This document shows, in pieces, positions 25,754 through 38,393 of a stretch of DNA of 64,000 bases (the first letter of the stretch is position 1; every line of letters starts with the position of its first letter). Under the pieces are notes generated by a model. The model ran no database searches and was not told where the DNA came from. It worked only from the letters and a program-made list of their open reading frames with translations. Made by a program: the position numbers and the translations under genes. Source of the stretch: Saccharothrix syringae (GTDB lineage Bacteria; Actinomycetota; Actinomycetes; Mycobacteriales; Pseudonocardiaceae); contig NZ_CP034550.1 in NCBI RefSeq assembly GCF_009498035.1, positions 4,216,001 to 4,280,000 of the forward strand, written 5' to 3'.

Positions 25754-27052
25754 ATGGGTGAGCCGACCCGCGAACCCACGCTGTACCGGGCGGTGTTCGC
25801 CCACGTCGAGTTCCGGGCCCTGTTCGCCGCGCACACCGTGTCCACCGCGGGCGACCAGTTCGCCCGGGTCGCGCTCACCGTGCTGGTCTACCGGGACACC
25901 GGCTCCCCGGCGTGGGCGGCGGTGGCCTACGCGCTGACGTTCCTGCCCGACCTGGTCGGCGGGCCGCTGCTGGCGGGCCTGGCGGACCGCTACCCGCGCC
26001 GCGCGGTCATGATCTGCTCGGACCTGGCCCGCGCCCTGCTGGTCGCGGCCATGGCCGTGCCCGGCCTGCCGTGGCCGGCGGTGTGCGCCCTGGTGGTGCT
26101 GCTGCAACTGGCGGGCGCCCCGGCCGTACCGGCCCGCACCGCGCTGCTGCCGCACATCCTGCCCGGACCCGCCTTCCGCGCGGGCGCCGCCGCCCTGTCG
26201 ACGGTCAGCCAGGCCGCCCAGGTCGCCGGCTTCGCCGCGGGCGGCCTCCTGGTCGTGCTGGTGGGCACCAGCGGGGTCCTGCTGCTCGACGCCGCGTCGT
26301 TCGCCGTCTCGGCCGCGCTGGTGGCCCGCTGGGTGCGCGACCGCCCGGTACCGGCCGCGACCGGCGGCGCGACGGCGCGGCCGGGCTGGTGGACCTCGCT
26401 GGTCGCCGGCGCCGGCCTGGTCCGCCGCGACCGGCGGCTGCTGGCCCTGCTCGGCTTCGCCGCGCTGTCGGCGTTCCACATCTCCGGCGAGGCGCTGGCC
26501 GTGCCGCTGGCCGACCAGCAGGGCGGCGGTCCGGTCGCGGCCGGGTTGCTGTTCGCCGCCTACCCGGCGGGCTGCGCCCTGGCCTCGCTGGTGGTGGCGA
26601 CCCGGCCCGAGCGCACCCAGCTGCGCGCCCTGCCCGTGCTGGCCGCGGTCACCAGCCTGCCGCTGATCGCCTGCGCGCCGAGACCCGGCCTGGCCGCCCT
26701 GGTGGTGCTGTTCGCCCTGGCCGGTGCCGCCAGTGCCTATCACGCCATCGCCTCGCCGACGTTCGCGCTGTGGACGCCCGACGCGTGCCGGGGGCAGGTC
26801 TACGGGCTGGCCATCACCACGTTGAAGCTGGCGCAGGGGTTGGGCGTGGCGGCGGCGGGGCTGGCCGCCGAACGCCTCGCCGCGCACCAGGTCGTGGCGG
26901 TGGCGGGGGTGCTGGGGTTGCTGGCCGCCGCGGGGGTTACCGCGTTGTGGCGGCACAGCGGCGCTGTCGCGCCGGCTTCGGGGGCGGCGGGGGCCGCGGA
27001 TTCGGGGGCTGCGGATTCGGGGGCGGCTGGTTCGGGGGCGGCGGGTTCCTGA
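25754..27052 (+). CDS. MFS transporter with Ala/Gly/Ser repeat tail
   Basis: 432 aa, about 12 transmembrane helices. N-terminal LYRAVFAHVEFRALFAAHTV and motif A-like GLADRYPRRAVMICSD identify an MFS protein of the enterobactin-exporter-like (MFS_3) kind. The last about 30 residues are low-complexity repeats of GAADS/GAAGS, encoded by GC-rich micro-repeats, so the tail is probably unstructured. It follows the GGDEF gene by six bases and may be cotranscribed. Substrate unknown. Confidence 0.85.
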   Translation: MGEPTREPTLYRAVFAHVEFRALFAAHTVSTAGDQFARVALTVLVYRDTGSPAWAAVAYALTFLPDLVGGPLLAGLADRYPRRAVMICSDLARALLVAAMAVPGLPWPAVCALVVLLQLAGAPAVPARTALLPHILPGPAFRAGAAALSTVSQAAQVAGFAAGGLLVVLVGTSGVLLLDAASFAVSAALVARWVRDRPVPAATGGATARPGWWTSLVAGAGLVRRDRRLLALLGFAALSAFHISGEALAVPLADQQGGGPVAAGLLFAAYPAGCALASLVVATRPERTQLRALPVLAAVTSLPLIACAPRPGLAALVVLFALAGAASAYHAIASPTFALWTPDACRGQVYGLAITTLKLAQGLGVAAAGLAAERLAAHQVVAVAGVLGLLAAAGVTALWRHSGAVAPASGAAGAADSGAADSGAAGSGAAGS

Positions 27053-27064
27053 GAGCCCTGGAGG

Positions 27065-27126
27065 GGCCGCCGCAAGCCCAGGGAGGCCACTGCAAGCCCG
27101 GGAAGGCCACCGCAAGCCCAGGAGGC
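27065..27126. repeat. three 20-bp tandem repeats after the MFS gene
   Basis: Imperfect units of GGCC(G/A)C(C/T)GCAAGCCC at 27065-27084, 27085-27104 and 27105-27123, with a partial fourth. They sit between convergent genes. No function seen. Confidence 0.7.
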
Positions 27127-27158
27127 CGCCGCGTCGTGACCCGCCGGGAGCCCGGCTC

Positions 27159-27638
27159 TCAGCCCGCCGCCACGTGCTCGCGCAGCGCGTCCGCGAACGC
27201 GGCGGCGGGCACCCAGCCGTCGGCCTCTCGCGCCGCGGCGGGCACCTCCACCGCCAGCAGCGGCTCACCGGTGACCTCGACGCGCTCCCCGGCCGGGTAG
27301 GCGTGCAGCCGCGGGACGCCCGGCCACACCGGCACGTCCGCCTCGGCACCGTCAACGAGGGTGACCCGCAGGGCCATGACCTGCTCGTCCCCGTCGGCGC
27401 GCGGGTCGACCCGCACCTGGTGCACCCGCACCGCCCGGTCCGCCAACAGCCCCGCCACCGCCTGGGCCAGGCCGTCGCTGGCCGCGATCAGCCGCGCCCG
27501 CCGCTCGATCTCGCGCAGCCGGTCGCTCGGCGGCAGCTCGCGGGACCGGCCCTTCTCGTCGCGGATCGCGACCGGGGCGGGTGCCGGCCGGACGAACCAC
27601 TCCCGCGCCCCGGCCTCCACGTCCGTCCTGCTCGCCAC
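27159..27638 (-). CDS. hypothetical protein, 159 aa
   Basis: I do not recognise a family. The protein has an acidic/basic helical middle (SDRLREIERRARLIAASDGL) and a beta-rich C-terminal half. The GTG at 27638 is chosen because GGGAGG lies five bases upstream; the frame is open to a TTG nine codons earlier. Compact soluble protein with no signal peptide. Convergent to the MFS gene and divergent from the MBL gene, so it is probably a single transcription unit. Confidence 0.6.
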   Translation of the reverse strand: MASRTDVEAGAREWFVRPAPAPVAIRDEKGRSRELPPSDRLREIERRARLIAASDGLAQAVAGLLADRAVRVHQVRVDPRADGDEQVMALRVTLVDGAEADVPVWPGVPRLHAYPAGERVEVTGEPLLAVEVPAAAREADGWVPAAAFADALREHVAAG

Positions 27639-27836
27639 GACGACCTCCCGCGCATAGGTGAGCAACGCTCGGGTGAGCGGTGCTCGCGAATCCTAGGTCG
27701 CGTGGAATCGGCGGTCGCCGGGACGGGCCGCCCCCGATCCGGTGATCGGGTGGACCGCGCCGGGCGCCGACGGGCACCCAATAGGCTGGCACCGCCGCCG
27801 TGACCGCACCGGAAGCCCGCCCTGAGGAGCGACGTC

Positions 27837-28580
27837 GTGAAGCTGACCCGGGTCAACGACCAGGTGCACGTGGTCACCGGAACCAACGTGAACTGGGCCC
27901 TGGTGAGCGACGGCTCCGCGCTGACCCTGGTCGACGCCGGCTACCCGAACGACAGCGGGGCCCTGCTGGAGTCCATCACCGCGATCGGCCACCGCCCCGA
28001 GGACGTCACCGCGATCCTGCTCACCCACGCCCACCTCGACCACATGGGCGGCGTCCCCGCCATGACCGGGCGGTACGGCACGCCGGTGATGACCGGCGCC
28101 GAGGAGGCCCGGCACGCCCGCCGCGAGTACCTGGAGCAGATCACGCCCGCCCAGATGCTGCGCCAGTGCACGCGGCCGGCCGGGCTGCGGTGGGTCGCCG
28201 CGACCGTGCGCGCGGTCGGGCCGGCCAACGTCAAGATGGCGTTGGACGAGGTCGTCGCGGTCGAGCCGAACACGCCGCTGGACGTGCCGGGCGGCCTGGT
28301 GGCCGTGCCCACGCCGGGGCACACCAGGGGCCACACCGCCTACCTGATGCCGTCGACCGGGGTGCTGTTCAGCGGCGACACCCTGGTCACCGGTCACCCG
28401 CTGTCCCGGCTGGGCACCGGCGCGCAGCGGCTGCCGGAGGTGTTCAACGAGTCCGAGGACGGGGTCACCGAGGCCATCGAGAGCCTGCGGGGGCTGCCCG
28501 CGGACGTGCTGGTGCCCGGCCACGGCGAGCCGGTGCGCGCGCCCGTCGCCACGCTGGTCGACCGGGCGCTGAACCGCTGA
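27837..28580 (+). CDS. metallo-beta-lactamase-fold hydrolase
   Basis: 247 aa cytoplasmic. The zinc-binding signature THAHLDH is at 63-69 (H64, H66, D68, H69), with later ligands in TPGHTRGH and FSGDTLV, then VLVPGHGEPV. It belongs to the large glyoxalase-II/lactonase-like MBL group. Substrate unknown. GAGGAG precedes the GTG start by seven bases. Its last codons (ARG-ALA-LEU-ASN-ARG stop) are echoed in tandem repeats just downstream. Confidence 0.88.
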   Translation: MKLTRVNDQVHVVTGTNVNWALVSDGSALTLVDAGYPNDSGALLESITAIGHRPEDVTAILLTHAHLDHMGGVPAMTGRYGTPVMTGAEEARHARREYLEQITPAQMLRQCTRPAGLRWVAATVRAVGPANVKMALDEVVAVEPNTPLDVPGGLVAVPTPGHTRGHTAYLMPSTGVLFSGDTLVTGHPLSRLGTGAQRLPEVFNESEDGVTEAIESLRGLPADVLVPGHGEPVRAPVATLVDRALNR

Positions 28581-28647
28581 ACCGCTGAACCGGCCGGGCG
28601 CTGCCGAGCCTGCCGCGCCGCCGTTCACCCCGCCGGGGTGCCTCGTC

Positions 28648-28790
28648 GCCACGCCGGACCGCCACGCCGGACCGCCACGCCGGACCGCCACGCCGGACCG
28701 CCACGCCGGACCGCCACGCCGGACCGCCACGCCGGACCGCCACGCCGGACCGCCACGCCGGACCGCCACGCCGGACCGCCACGCCGGCCC
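28648..28790. repeat. 13-bp minisatellite, 11 copies
   Basis: GCCACGCCGGACC is repeated head-to-tail eleven times; the first ten copies are identical and the eleventh has one change (ACC to CCC). Because 13 is not a multiple of three, every frame cycles, giving an Arg/Gly/Pro/Trp-rich pseudo-protein on the minus strand. Confidence 0.95.
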
Positions 28791-28800
28791 GTCACACCAG

Positions 28801-28872
28801 CCGGCTGGGCGCTGAACAGCTGAGCCGACCGGGCGCTGAACAGCTGAGCCGACCGGGCGCTGAACCGCCGAG
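28801..28872. repeat. three 24-bp tandem repeats resembling the MBL gene 3' end
   Basis: Three units (28801-28824, 28825-28848, 28849-28872), each containing GGGCGCTGAAC and ending near GCTGAG or CCGAG. The unit matches the end of the upstream gene (GACCGGGCGCTGAACCGCTGA at about 28561-28580), so it looks like repeated copies of the gene's terminal codons and stop. Confidence 0.8.
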
Positions 28873-28965
28873 GTTCACCCCTCCGGGTGGTTGCGGGGCC
28901 GCGTCACCCTGACGCGCGAACCGAAGGCCGGTGGTCCCGCCCTCCGCTGCCCGACCATCTGCCGC

Positions 28966-29124
28966 GTGACCTCTACGCCGATCTTCGACGAACTCGTCGC
29001 GTTCTACCTGTCGGACGACCTCCCGCCGGAGCCGCCGCGCCCGCCGTGCACCACCGAGGGCACCGGGACCGCGACGGGTGTGCTGGCCCAGTGGTGGTCG
29101 CACTGCGAGCGAACCGCAGGCTGA
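28966..29124 (+). CDS. hypothetical small protein, 52 aa
   Basis: Reads VTSTPIFDELVAFYLSDDLP then a Pro-rich acidic middle and LAQWWSHCERTAG. The IFDELVA start is a form I associate with small actinomycete hypothetical proteins, and composition is unlike random GC-rich frames (balanced acidic and aromatic residues). There is no good ribosome binding site before the GTG, so the gene call is moderate. Confidence 0.45.
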   Translation: MTSTPIFDELVAFYLSDDLPPEPPRPPCTTEGTGTATGVLAQWWSHCERTAG

Positions 29125-29218
29125 CCGGTGGTCGAACGATTCACCACAACCCCGGGGAATCCGGGCCACGTGGAATTCCAGGGGTCGGGGGAAAGCGGTG
29201 AAACCGGGGTGCCGCGCC

Positions 29219-29575
29219 TCACCCCTCCCGGCTTTCGTGCGCCTCGCGGAACTCCTCCACGACGTGCGCGGGCAGCCGGCCGCGATCGGCCAGGTCGTGG
29301 CCGTTGCGCCGGGCCCACTCGCGGATGGCCTTGGAGGTCTCGCTCGACCTCCTCGGACCCCTCCGGGTGGTCGCGGCGCCGCGTCGCGACCGCTTGCCCA
29401 CCTTGTCCGCGTGGGCGATGAACTGGGCCAACGCGTCGTGGAGCCGACGCGCGTTGCCGGCGGAGAGATCTATCTCGTACGACACGCCGTCCAGGCCGAA
29501 CGAGACCGTCGCGACGTCCTCCGACGAGCTCCCGTCGAGGTCGTCGACCAACCGCACCAGCACTTGCCGTGCCAT
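29219..29575 (-). CDS. lsr2: Lsr2 nucleoid-associated protein
   Basis: 118 aa. N-terminal dimerisation domain ([38 protein letters not shown]) and C-terminal DNA-binding domain [20 protein letters not shown] with the RGR AT-hook-like loop. Lsr2 is the actinobacterial H-NS-like protein that binds AT-rich minor grooves and silences foreign or specialised genes, including secondary-metabolite clusters. ATG fixed by GGGAGG six bases upstream. Actinomycetes often have two copies; which one this is cannot be told. Its upstream region is comparatively AT-rich, consistent with self-binding. Confidence 0.95.
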   Translation of the reverse strand: MARQVLVRLVDDLDGSSSEDVATVSFGLDGVSYEIDLSAGNARRLHDALAQFIAHADKVGKRSRRGAATTRRGPRRSSETSKAIREWARRNGHDLADRGRLPAHVVEEFREAHESREG

Positions 29576-29781
29576 TCCGAACCTCCCGCGCCATTCCTCC
29601 CCGGACCAGGATAACCCCTTCGAGATCGACCAAATCGGCACCGTCGAAGACGAATGCAGTTCATCTTGACCGAATGCATCCCGCCGGCCAAGAAGTTCAC
29701 GACGCAAATTCACGTTGTTCACCGGCGACGGCCGCCGCGCCTGCGGTAACGTCGGGCGCCCGCGGACCGGGGAGGTACGGC
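29576..29781. promoter_or_regulatory. AT-richer divergent promoter region of lsr2 and ilvD
   Basis: 206 bases with several A/T runs (for example ATAACCCC, AAATCGGCA, CAAATTCACG), clearly less GC-rich than flanking genes. Likely contains promoters for both genes and possible Lsr2 autoregulatory binding sites. Confidence 0.5.
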
Positions 29782-31446
<1,665 letters not shown>

Positions 31447-31533
31447 GCGCCGGCACCGCCGGCATGAACTGCCCGCCGATTGGGTAGTTTCCGCGCTGGT
31501 GTGGCGTCTTCAGCAGGGAGGGCGTGAGGTGGG

Positions 31534-31929
31534 ATGACGGCGTTGGAGCCCGACCTGAGGACGCGGGTCGACGTGGCCGACGGGGGGCGCGCGGTCCTGC
31601 TGCACGTCCGCGGCGAGGTCGACCAGGGTGCTGTCGAGCGCCTGGACTGGGCGTTCACCGAGGCGGTCGGCACGGCGACGCGGGTCGGTGCCCGGCTGCT
31701 CCTCGTCGAGCTGGGTGAGGTGGAGTACTTCGCCTCGGTGGGCATGACGGCGCTGCTGCACGCCCAGGAGCGGGCCGACCGGTGCGGGGTCGAGCTGGTG
31801 GTGGTCGCCCCCGCCAGGCACCTGGTCACCACCCTGCTGGCGATGACGGGCCTGGACACGGTGATCCGCGTGGTCCACTCCGCTGACGACGCGCTCGCCG
31901 AGGTCGACCCCGGGACGCCGGAGCGGTAG
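31534..31929 (+). CDS. STAS-domain anti-sigma factor antagonist
   Basis: 131 aa single STAS domain. Strand VLLHVRGEVDQGAVERLDWA and the phospho-site helix EYFASVGMTALLHA, whose serine (about residue 68) is the usual target of RsbW-type kinases. Probably part of a partner-switching cascade; its kinase is not in the window, although the STAS/ATPase fusion at 1493 might be a partner. Followed by a strong terminator. Confidence 0.85.
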   Translation: MTALEPDLRTRVDVADGGRAVLLHVRGEVDQGAVERLDWAFTEAVGTATRVGARLLLVELGEVEYFASVGMTALLHAQERADRCGVELVVVAPARHLVTTLLAMTGLDTVIRVVHSADDALAEVDPGTPER

Positions 31930-32075
31930 TCCCGGCTCGGGAGCGGTGGCCTCGGGCTTCACGGGACCGGTGTTCCGGTTCAGGGCCGGGCCGGCCCTGA
32001 GCCGGGCGCCGGGGCGTGCGTACCGCCGGCACCGGCGGGCATCACGTGGCGCGACACCGCCGGTGGGACGTCGGT

Positions 32076-32120
32076 GGCCCCGGTCGGGTTCCTCCCGCCG
32101 TGAGGAACCCGACCGGGGCC
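32076..32120. terminator. 19-bp-stem bidirectional terminator
   Basis: Arms 32076-32094 and 32102-32120 are perfectly complementary, loop CCGCCGT. Located between the convergent STAS gene and glycosidase gene. Confidence 0.87.
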
Positions 32121-32195
32121 GGTCCGGGAGCCCGGCTGGTGCGCGGGGCCCAGTCGGGGCTGGTCGGTGCCGGCGATCGGTGCCGGCGGCCGGGG

Positions 32196-34229
32196 TCAGC
32201 GGGTGGTGCAGTGGGTGCCGTTGAGCCGGAACACCGACGGCGGCACGTTCGGGCCCTGGTAGGAGGCGACGAAACCGGTGGCCACCGCCGCGCCGGGCGC
32301 GATCACCCGGTTCGAGTCGCCGCCGACGACCTGGACGGTGGTGCCGGTCTGCGCCCACGTCCCGTTCCAGCCGCTGTCGACCCGCTGCCAGGTGGTGGGC
32401 CAGTCGAAGGTGAGGGTCCAGCCGTCGACCGGGCGGGTGCCGGTGTTGACGACCTCGACGTTGCCCACGTAGCCGTTGCCCCAGTCGCTGACGTCGGTGA
32501 AGGTGACCGCGCACGTCGACGTCGCCGGGGTGGCGGTGGTGAAGGTCAGCGGCGGCGAGGACCAGGAGACGCGGCCGGCGCCGTCGCGGGCGATGACGTT
32601 GACCTGGTAGCGGGTGCTCGGGACCAGGTTGTGGGCGGTGAACGAGGTGCCGGTGGTCTCGCCCCACTGCTCGGTGTTCGCGCCGACGCGGCGGTGGACC
32701 TCGTACTTCACGCCCGGTGCGCCGGCCGGCCAGCTGATGGTGGCCGTGCGGTCGGTGACCGCGCTCGCGGCGGGGCGGCCGGGTGCGGCGGGGCCGGTGA
32801 CCGGCGCCGAGGGCCGCAGCACCAGCGTGGTGATCGAGTACGGTGGGAGCGTGGCCGACGTGGCGCTGCCGGTGCCGGTGGTGATGGCCGCGTCGCCGTT
32901 GCCGTGGGTGAGGACCTTCGCCTCGCCGGCGGGGGAGTAGCCGGCGTAGCGGAGGCTGACCGGCTTGGCGGCGTCGGGGTCCTGGTTGATCAGCATGACG
33001 GACAGGCCGCCGTCGGTGCGGCGGGCCGCGTGGACCTTGACCAGCGGGTCGGTCGAGGCGGTGGCCAGGAGCTGGTCGCCGGGCCCGGCGAAGCGGGAGG
33101 TCATCGCCAACGCGTGGTACGGCGCGAACGGCGTGTTCAGCGGCGGCTGGCAGACCGTGCCGTCGGCGGTGCAGTTGGCGCTGGAGAGCAGGCCGAAGTC
33201 GTGGAAGTCGGTGTGCCCGGCGATGGTGGAGACGCGGTCGATTCCGTTGTGGACGTTCCACCAGTCGATGGTGAACACGCCGTTGGCCATCAGGGTGGCG
33301 TAGGCGTCCGCGGCGAACAGCGCGCCGGGCTGGGTGTTGCGGCCGTAGGAGGTGTTCAGCTCGGTCATGGCGATGCCGAGCTCCTTGCCGGCGTACCGGC
33401 GGGACTGCTCGCGCACCAGCCGGATCGCGTCGGTGATGCGGTCGGTCCGCGCCATGGCGTCGGCCGCCGTGTCGCCGCCGGGGTACCAGTGCACGATGCC
33501 GAAGTCGACCTCCGGCCCGGCGGTGGAGAGCACGACCTGGTTCCAGGTGCCCGCGTCACCGGCGGCGGTGATGCCGTCCGGCCACTCGCCCGGCGTGGTG
33601 AGCACCGCGCCGACGTGGATCGTCGGGTCGACGGCCTTCATGGCCCGCGCGAATTCCACGACCAGGCTCGCGTATTGGGCGGGGCTCTTGTCGGGGTGGT
33701 CGTCGGCCTCCCAGTTCGCCCCGTAGTGGCCGTTGCCGTACAACTCGTTGCCGATTTCCCAGTACTTGACGCCGTAGCCCTTTTCGACGTTGGCGTAGCG
33801 CACCCACTCGGCGGCTTCCTGCGGTGTGCCGGTGCCGTAGTTGGCGGCCACGATCGCCTGGCCGCCGGCGCGCCGGACGCCGGCCATGAAGGTGTCGAAG
33901 TCGGTGTTGGGCGCGACGTAACCGCCGGGCGCGGTGTGGTCGCGCCAGTGGTAGATGTCGGAGTAGGAGCCGCCGGGGTAGCGCATGGCGCGCACGCCCG
34001 CGTCCTTGAGCAGGTCCGAAACCTGGGTGGTGCCCAGCTGGGCGTCCCAGATGGCGTGGTTCACGCCGAGCGCCGCGTCGCCGACGGTCTCCAGGGCGGC
34101 GCGGGTGTTGACGATGACGAGGGTCCCGGGGTCGTCCTGCGCGCGCACGGCGGGGGCGGTGAGCGGGGAGGCGATCAGCGGGGAGGCGGCCAGGGCGAGG
34201 GTCAGCAGGGCGGCCAAGCGGGGTCTCAT
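32196..34229 (-). CDS. secreted clan GH-A glycosidase (GH44/GH51-like) with FN3 and CBM2
   Basis: 677 aa. Signal peptide about 1-30; catalytic TIM-barrel plus beta domain about 32-470; fibronectin type III about 482-566; C-terminal CBM2 about 573-677. KYWEIGNELYGN gives the likely acid/base E162 and GIAMTELNTSYG the nucleophile E290, which is the clan GH-A pattern. RAMRYPGGSYSDIYHW and WEIGNE are shared by GH51 arabinofuranosidases and GH44 endoglucanases; I cannot decide which. The CBM2 and an exact cellobiose-repressor operator argue for a cellulose or hemicellulose target. ATG at 34229; the operator lies 28 bases upstream. Confidence 0.85.
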   Translation of the reverse strand: MRPRLAALLTLALAASPLIASPLTAPAVRAQDDPGTLVIVNTRAALETVGDAALGVNHAIWDAQLGTTQVSDLLKDAGVRAMRYPGGSYSDIYHWRDHTAPGGYVAPNTDFDTFMAGVRRAGGQAIVAANYGTGTPQEAAEWVRYANVEKGYGVKYWEIGNELYGNGHYGANWEADDHPDKSPAQYASLVVEFARAMKAVDPTIHVGAVLTTPGEWPDGITAAGDAGTWNQVVLSTAGPEVDFGIVHWYPGGDTAADAMARTDRITDAIRLVREQSRRYAGKELGIAMTELNTSYGRNTQPGALFAADAYATLMANGVFTIDWWNVHNGIDRVSTIAGHTDFHDFGLLSSANCTADGTVCQPPLNTPFAPYHALAMTSRFAGPGDQLLATASTDPLVKVHAARRTDGGLSVMLINQDPDAAKPVSLRYAGYSPAGEAKVLTHGNGDAAITTGTGSATSATLPPYSITTLVLRPSAPVTGPAAPGRPAASAVTDRTATISWPAGAPGVKYEVHRRVGANTEQWGETTGTSFTAHNLVPSTRYQVNVIARDGAGRVSWSSPPLTFTTATPATSTCAVTFTDVSDWGNGYVGNVEVVNTGTRPVDGWTLTFDWPTTWQRVDSGWNGTWAQTGTTVQVVGGDSNRVIAPGAAVATGFVASYQGPNVPPSVFRLNGTHCTTR

Positions 34230-34257
34230 CGGCGGTGTCCACTTCGACGACGGTGTC

Positions 34258-34271
34258 TGGGAGCGCTCCCA
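34258..34271 (-). promoter_or_regulatory. CelR/CebR operator
   Basis: TGGGAGCGCTCCCA, identical to the box at 8498-8511 upstream of the GH5 gene; 28 bases before the glycosidase ATG. Confidence 0.88.
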
Positions 34272-34437
34272 GGTTGGGGTTGGCGGGCACCGTTGTCAAT
34301 CATTGGTGTGGATTACCGCGGCGCGATCGAAAGAATTCGACGCGTTCGACTGGCGCGGTGGACTTTTTGGAGTATTCGGAGGGGTGGGCGGCGGTTCCCG
34401 GGCGCGGTTCCCGGAACCCCCGGGGCGCCGCCGTGGA

Positions 34438-34654
34438 ACCGCCGTCCTGGGGTGGCGGCTGTGGGGGCTTGAGCGCCGCAGCGGAACCGCCGTTCTGGGG
34501 GCGGCGGCTTCTGGGGGTTCGAGCGCCGCCGCCGGCACGGCCGTCCCGGGGGGCGGCGGCTGTGGGGGCTTGAGCGCCGCCGCGGAACCGTCGCCCCCGG
34601 GGTGGCGGCTCTGAGGGCTTGAGCGCCGCAGGCACGGCCGTCCCGGCGCACCCC
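34438..34654. repeat. 47-51-bp tandem repeat, about 4.5 copies
   Basis: Units begin at 34438, 34486, 34537, 34587 and (partial) 34634 with lengths 48, 51, 50 and 47. Each has the order ACCGCCGT..GGGG, GGCGGCT, GGGGGCTTGAGCGCCGC. Copies differ by substitutions and small indels, so the array is older than the 13-bp minisatellite. It lies directly after the stop of the minus-strand quinone-reductase-like gene. Confidence 0.85.
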
Positions 34655-35584
34655 CTAGAACCGGATCACCACCCGCCCGCGCAGCCCGCCCGCGTCCATC
34701 CTGCGATGCGCCTCGGCCGCCTCCTCCGGCGGGTACTCGCCGGCCACCCGCAACCGCAGCCGACCGTCCGCGGCCAGGTCCCGCAGCTCCTCCAACCAGT
34801 CCGTGCGGGTCAGGGCCTCACCGACCATCACCTGGTGCACGGTGATCCCGCGCTCGGTCTGCTCCGGCCGCCAACCGCGGACCACCACCATGTCGCCGCC
34901 GTCCCGGATCGCGCCGAACACGCGCTCGTGCAGCAGCGCGGTGTCGTAGAGCCCGGCGACGCCGTCGGGTGCGTGCTCGCGCACCGCGCCGACGAACCCG
35001 TCACCGCGCGGGACCACGTGGTCGGCGCCGAAACCGCGGACCAGCTCGGCGTCCTCGGCCTTGGCGTCGGCCACGACCACCAGGTCCGCCTCCTTGGCCA
35101 GCGGGATCACGTAGGACGCGAGCAGGCCCGCGCCGCCGGTCACCGCCAGCACCTCGCCCGGGCGCAGCCCGAGCAGCGACAGGCCCAACTTGGCCGTCAG
35201 CCCGTTCATCGGCAGCGTCGCGGCCTCCGCCAACGACGCGCCCACCGGGATCGGCACGGCCGAGGACTCCGGCACGACCAGCAGCTCCGCCTGCGCACCG
35301 CCCTCCGGCCGCCGGGGCGAGACCGCGGCCATGACCTCGTCGCCGACCCGCAGCCGCCGGGCGCCCGGGCCGACGGCCTCCACCACCCCCGCCGCGTCCA
35401 TGCCGGGCACCCACGGCGGCGGCAGGTCGGCGCCCACCTCCCGCAGCCCGATGTCGGTCGGGTTGACCGCCGCGGCCCGCACCGCGATGCGCACCTCGCC
35501 CTCGCCCGGCTCGCGCACGTCGCGGTCGACGACGGCCAGGACCTCCGGGCCGCCCCGCTCGGTGATGCCCACTGCCCGCACCAT
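34655..35584 (-). CDS. NADPH:quinone reductase-like zinc-independent MDR oxidoreductase
   Basis: 309 aa. Medium-chain dehydrogenase fold: N-terminal GroES-like domain (VRIAVRAAAVNPTDIGLREVG, VGDEVMA) and nucleotide-binding segment VLAVTGGAGLLASYVIPLAK, a GGxGxxxS-type variant of the usual AxGGxG motif. No zinc-site cysteines, so a quinone oxidoreductase or enoyl reductase rather than alcohol dehydrogenase. ATG follows GAGGAG by five bases. The longer open frame upstream runs across the xylanase operators and is not coding. Confidence 0.87.
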   Translation of the reverse strand: MVRAVGITERGGPEVLAVVDRDVREPGEGEVRIAVRAAAVNPTDIGLREVGADLPPPWVPGMDAAGVVEAVGPGARRLRVGDEVMAAVSPRRPEGGAQAELLVVPESSAVPIPVGASLAEAATLPMNGLTAKLGLSLLGLRPGEVLAVTGGAGLLASYVIPLAKEADLVVVADAKAEDAELVRGFGADHVVPRGDGFVGAVREHAPDGVAGLYDTALLHERVFGAIRDGGDMVVVRGWRPEQTERGITVHQVMVGEALTRTDWLEELRDLAADGRLRLRVAGEYPPEEAAEAHRRMDAGGLRGRVVIRF

Positions 35585-38228
<2,644 letters not shown>

Positions 38229-38245
38229 CCCACCCCGCCACCACG

Positions 38246-38288
38246 CGGCCCGTGGTGCGGCACCCGCCGCACCACGGGCCGTTCTTTC
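38246..38288 (+). terminator. intrinsic terminator after the xylanase gene
   Basis: Perfect 16-bp stem (38246-38261 with 38266-38281), four-base loop, then TTCTTTC. One of the few here with a T-rich tail. Confidence 0.88.
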
Positions 38289-38393
38289 GCTCGATGGGGT
38301 GACGGCACGCGCTCGCCGCGCGGGAAGCCCGGTTTGGCGCCCCCGGCTCGTGGCACCCCGTCCGGAGCACCGAGCGGGAACGGGAGGAGTGGA

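Larger units (their letters stand above)
28581..28965. other. 385-bp gap filled by minisatellites
   Basis: Contains the 13-bp and 24-bp tandem repeats described separately and about 90 bases of ordinary GC-rich DNA before the 52-residue gene at 28966. Reading frames across the repeats are artefacts of the repeat. Confidence 0.7.
34230..34654. other. 425-bp region: glycosidase promoter plus tandem repeats
   Basis: The half next to the glycosidase (34230-34380) is AT-richer and holds the operator; at 34327-34340 TCGAA-AGAA-TTCGA is a further small palindrome. The other half is the 47-51-bp tandem repeat, given separately. No gene is credible; frames across the repeat are Pro/Arg-rich and unsupported. 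Confidence 0.6.

Noticed and set aside
28465..28782. Arg/Gly/Trp repeat protein on the minus strand
   Set aside because: Produced by the 13-bp minisatellite, which is out of step with codons; no ribosome binding site.
28801..28872. CRISPR array
   Set aside because: Units are contiguous with no spacers, and no cas genes are present.
34300..34651. Short Arg/Pro-rich ORFs across the tandem repeat
   Set aside because: All three frames are open because of repeat composition; none has a start signal.
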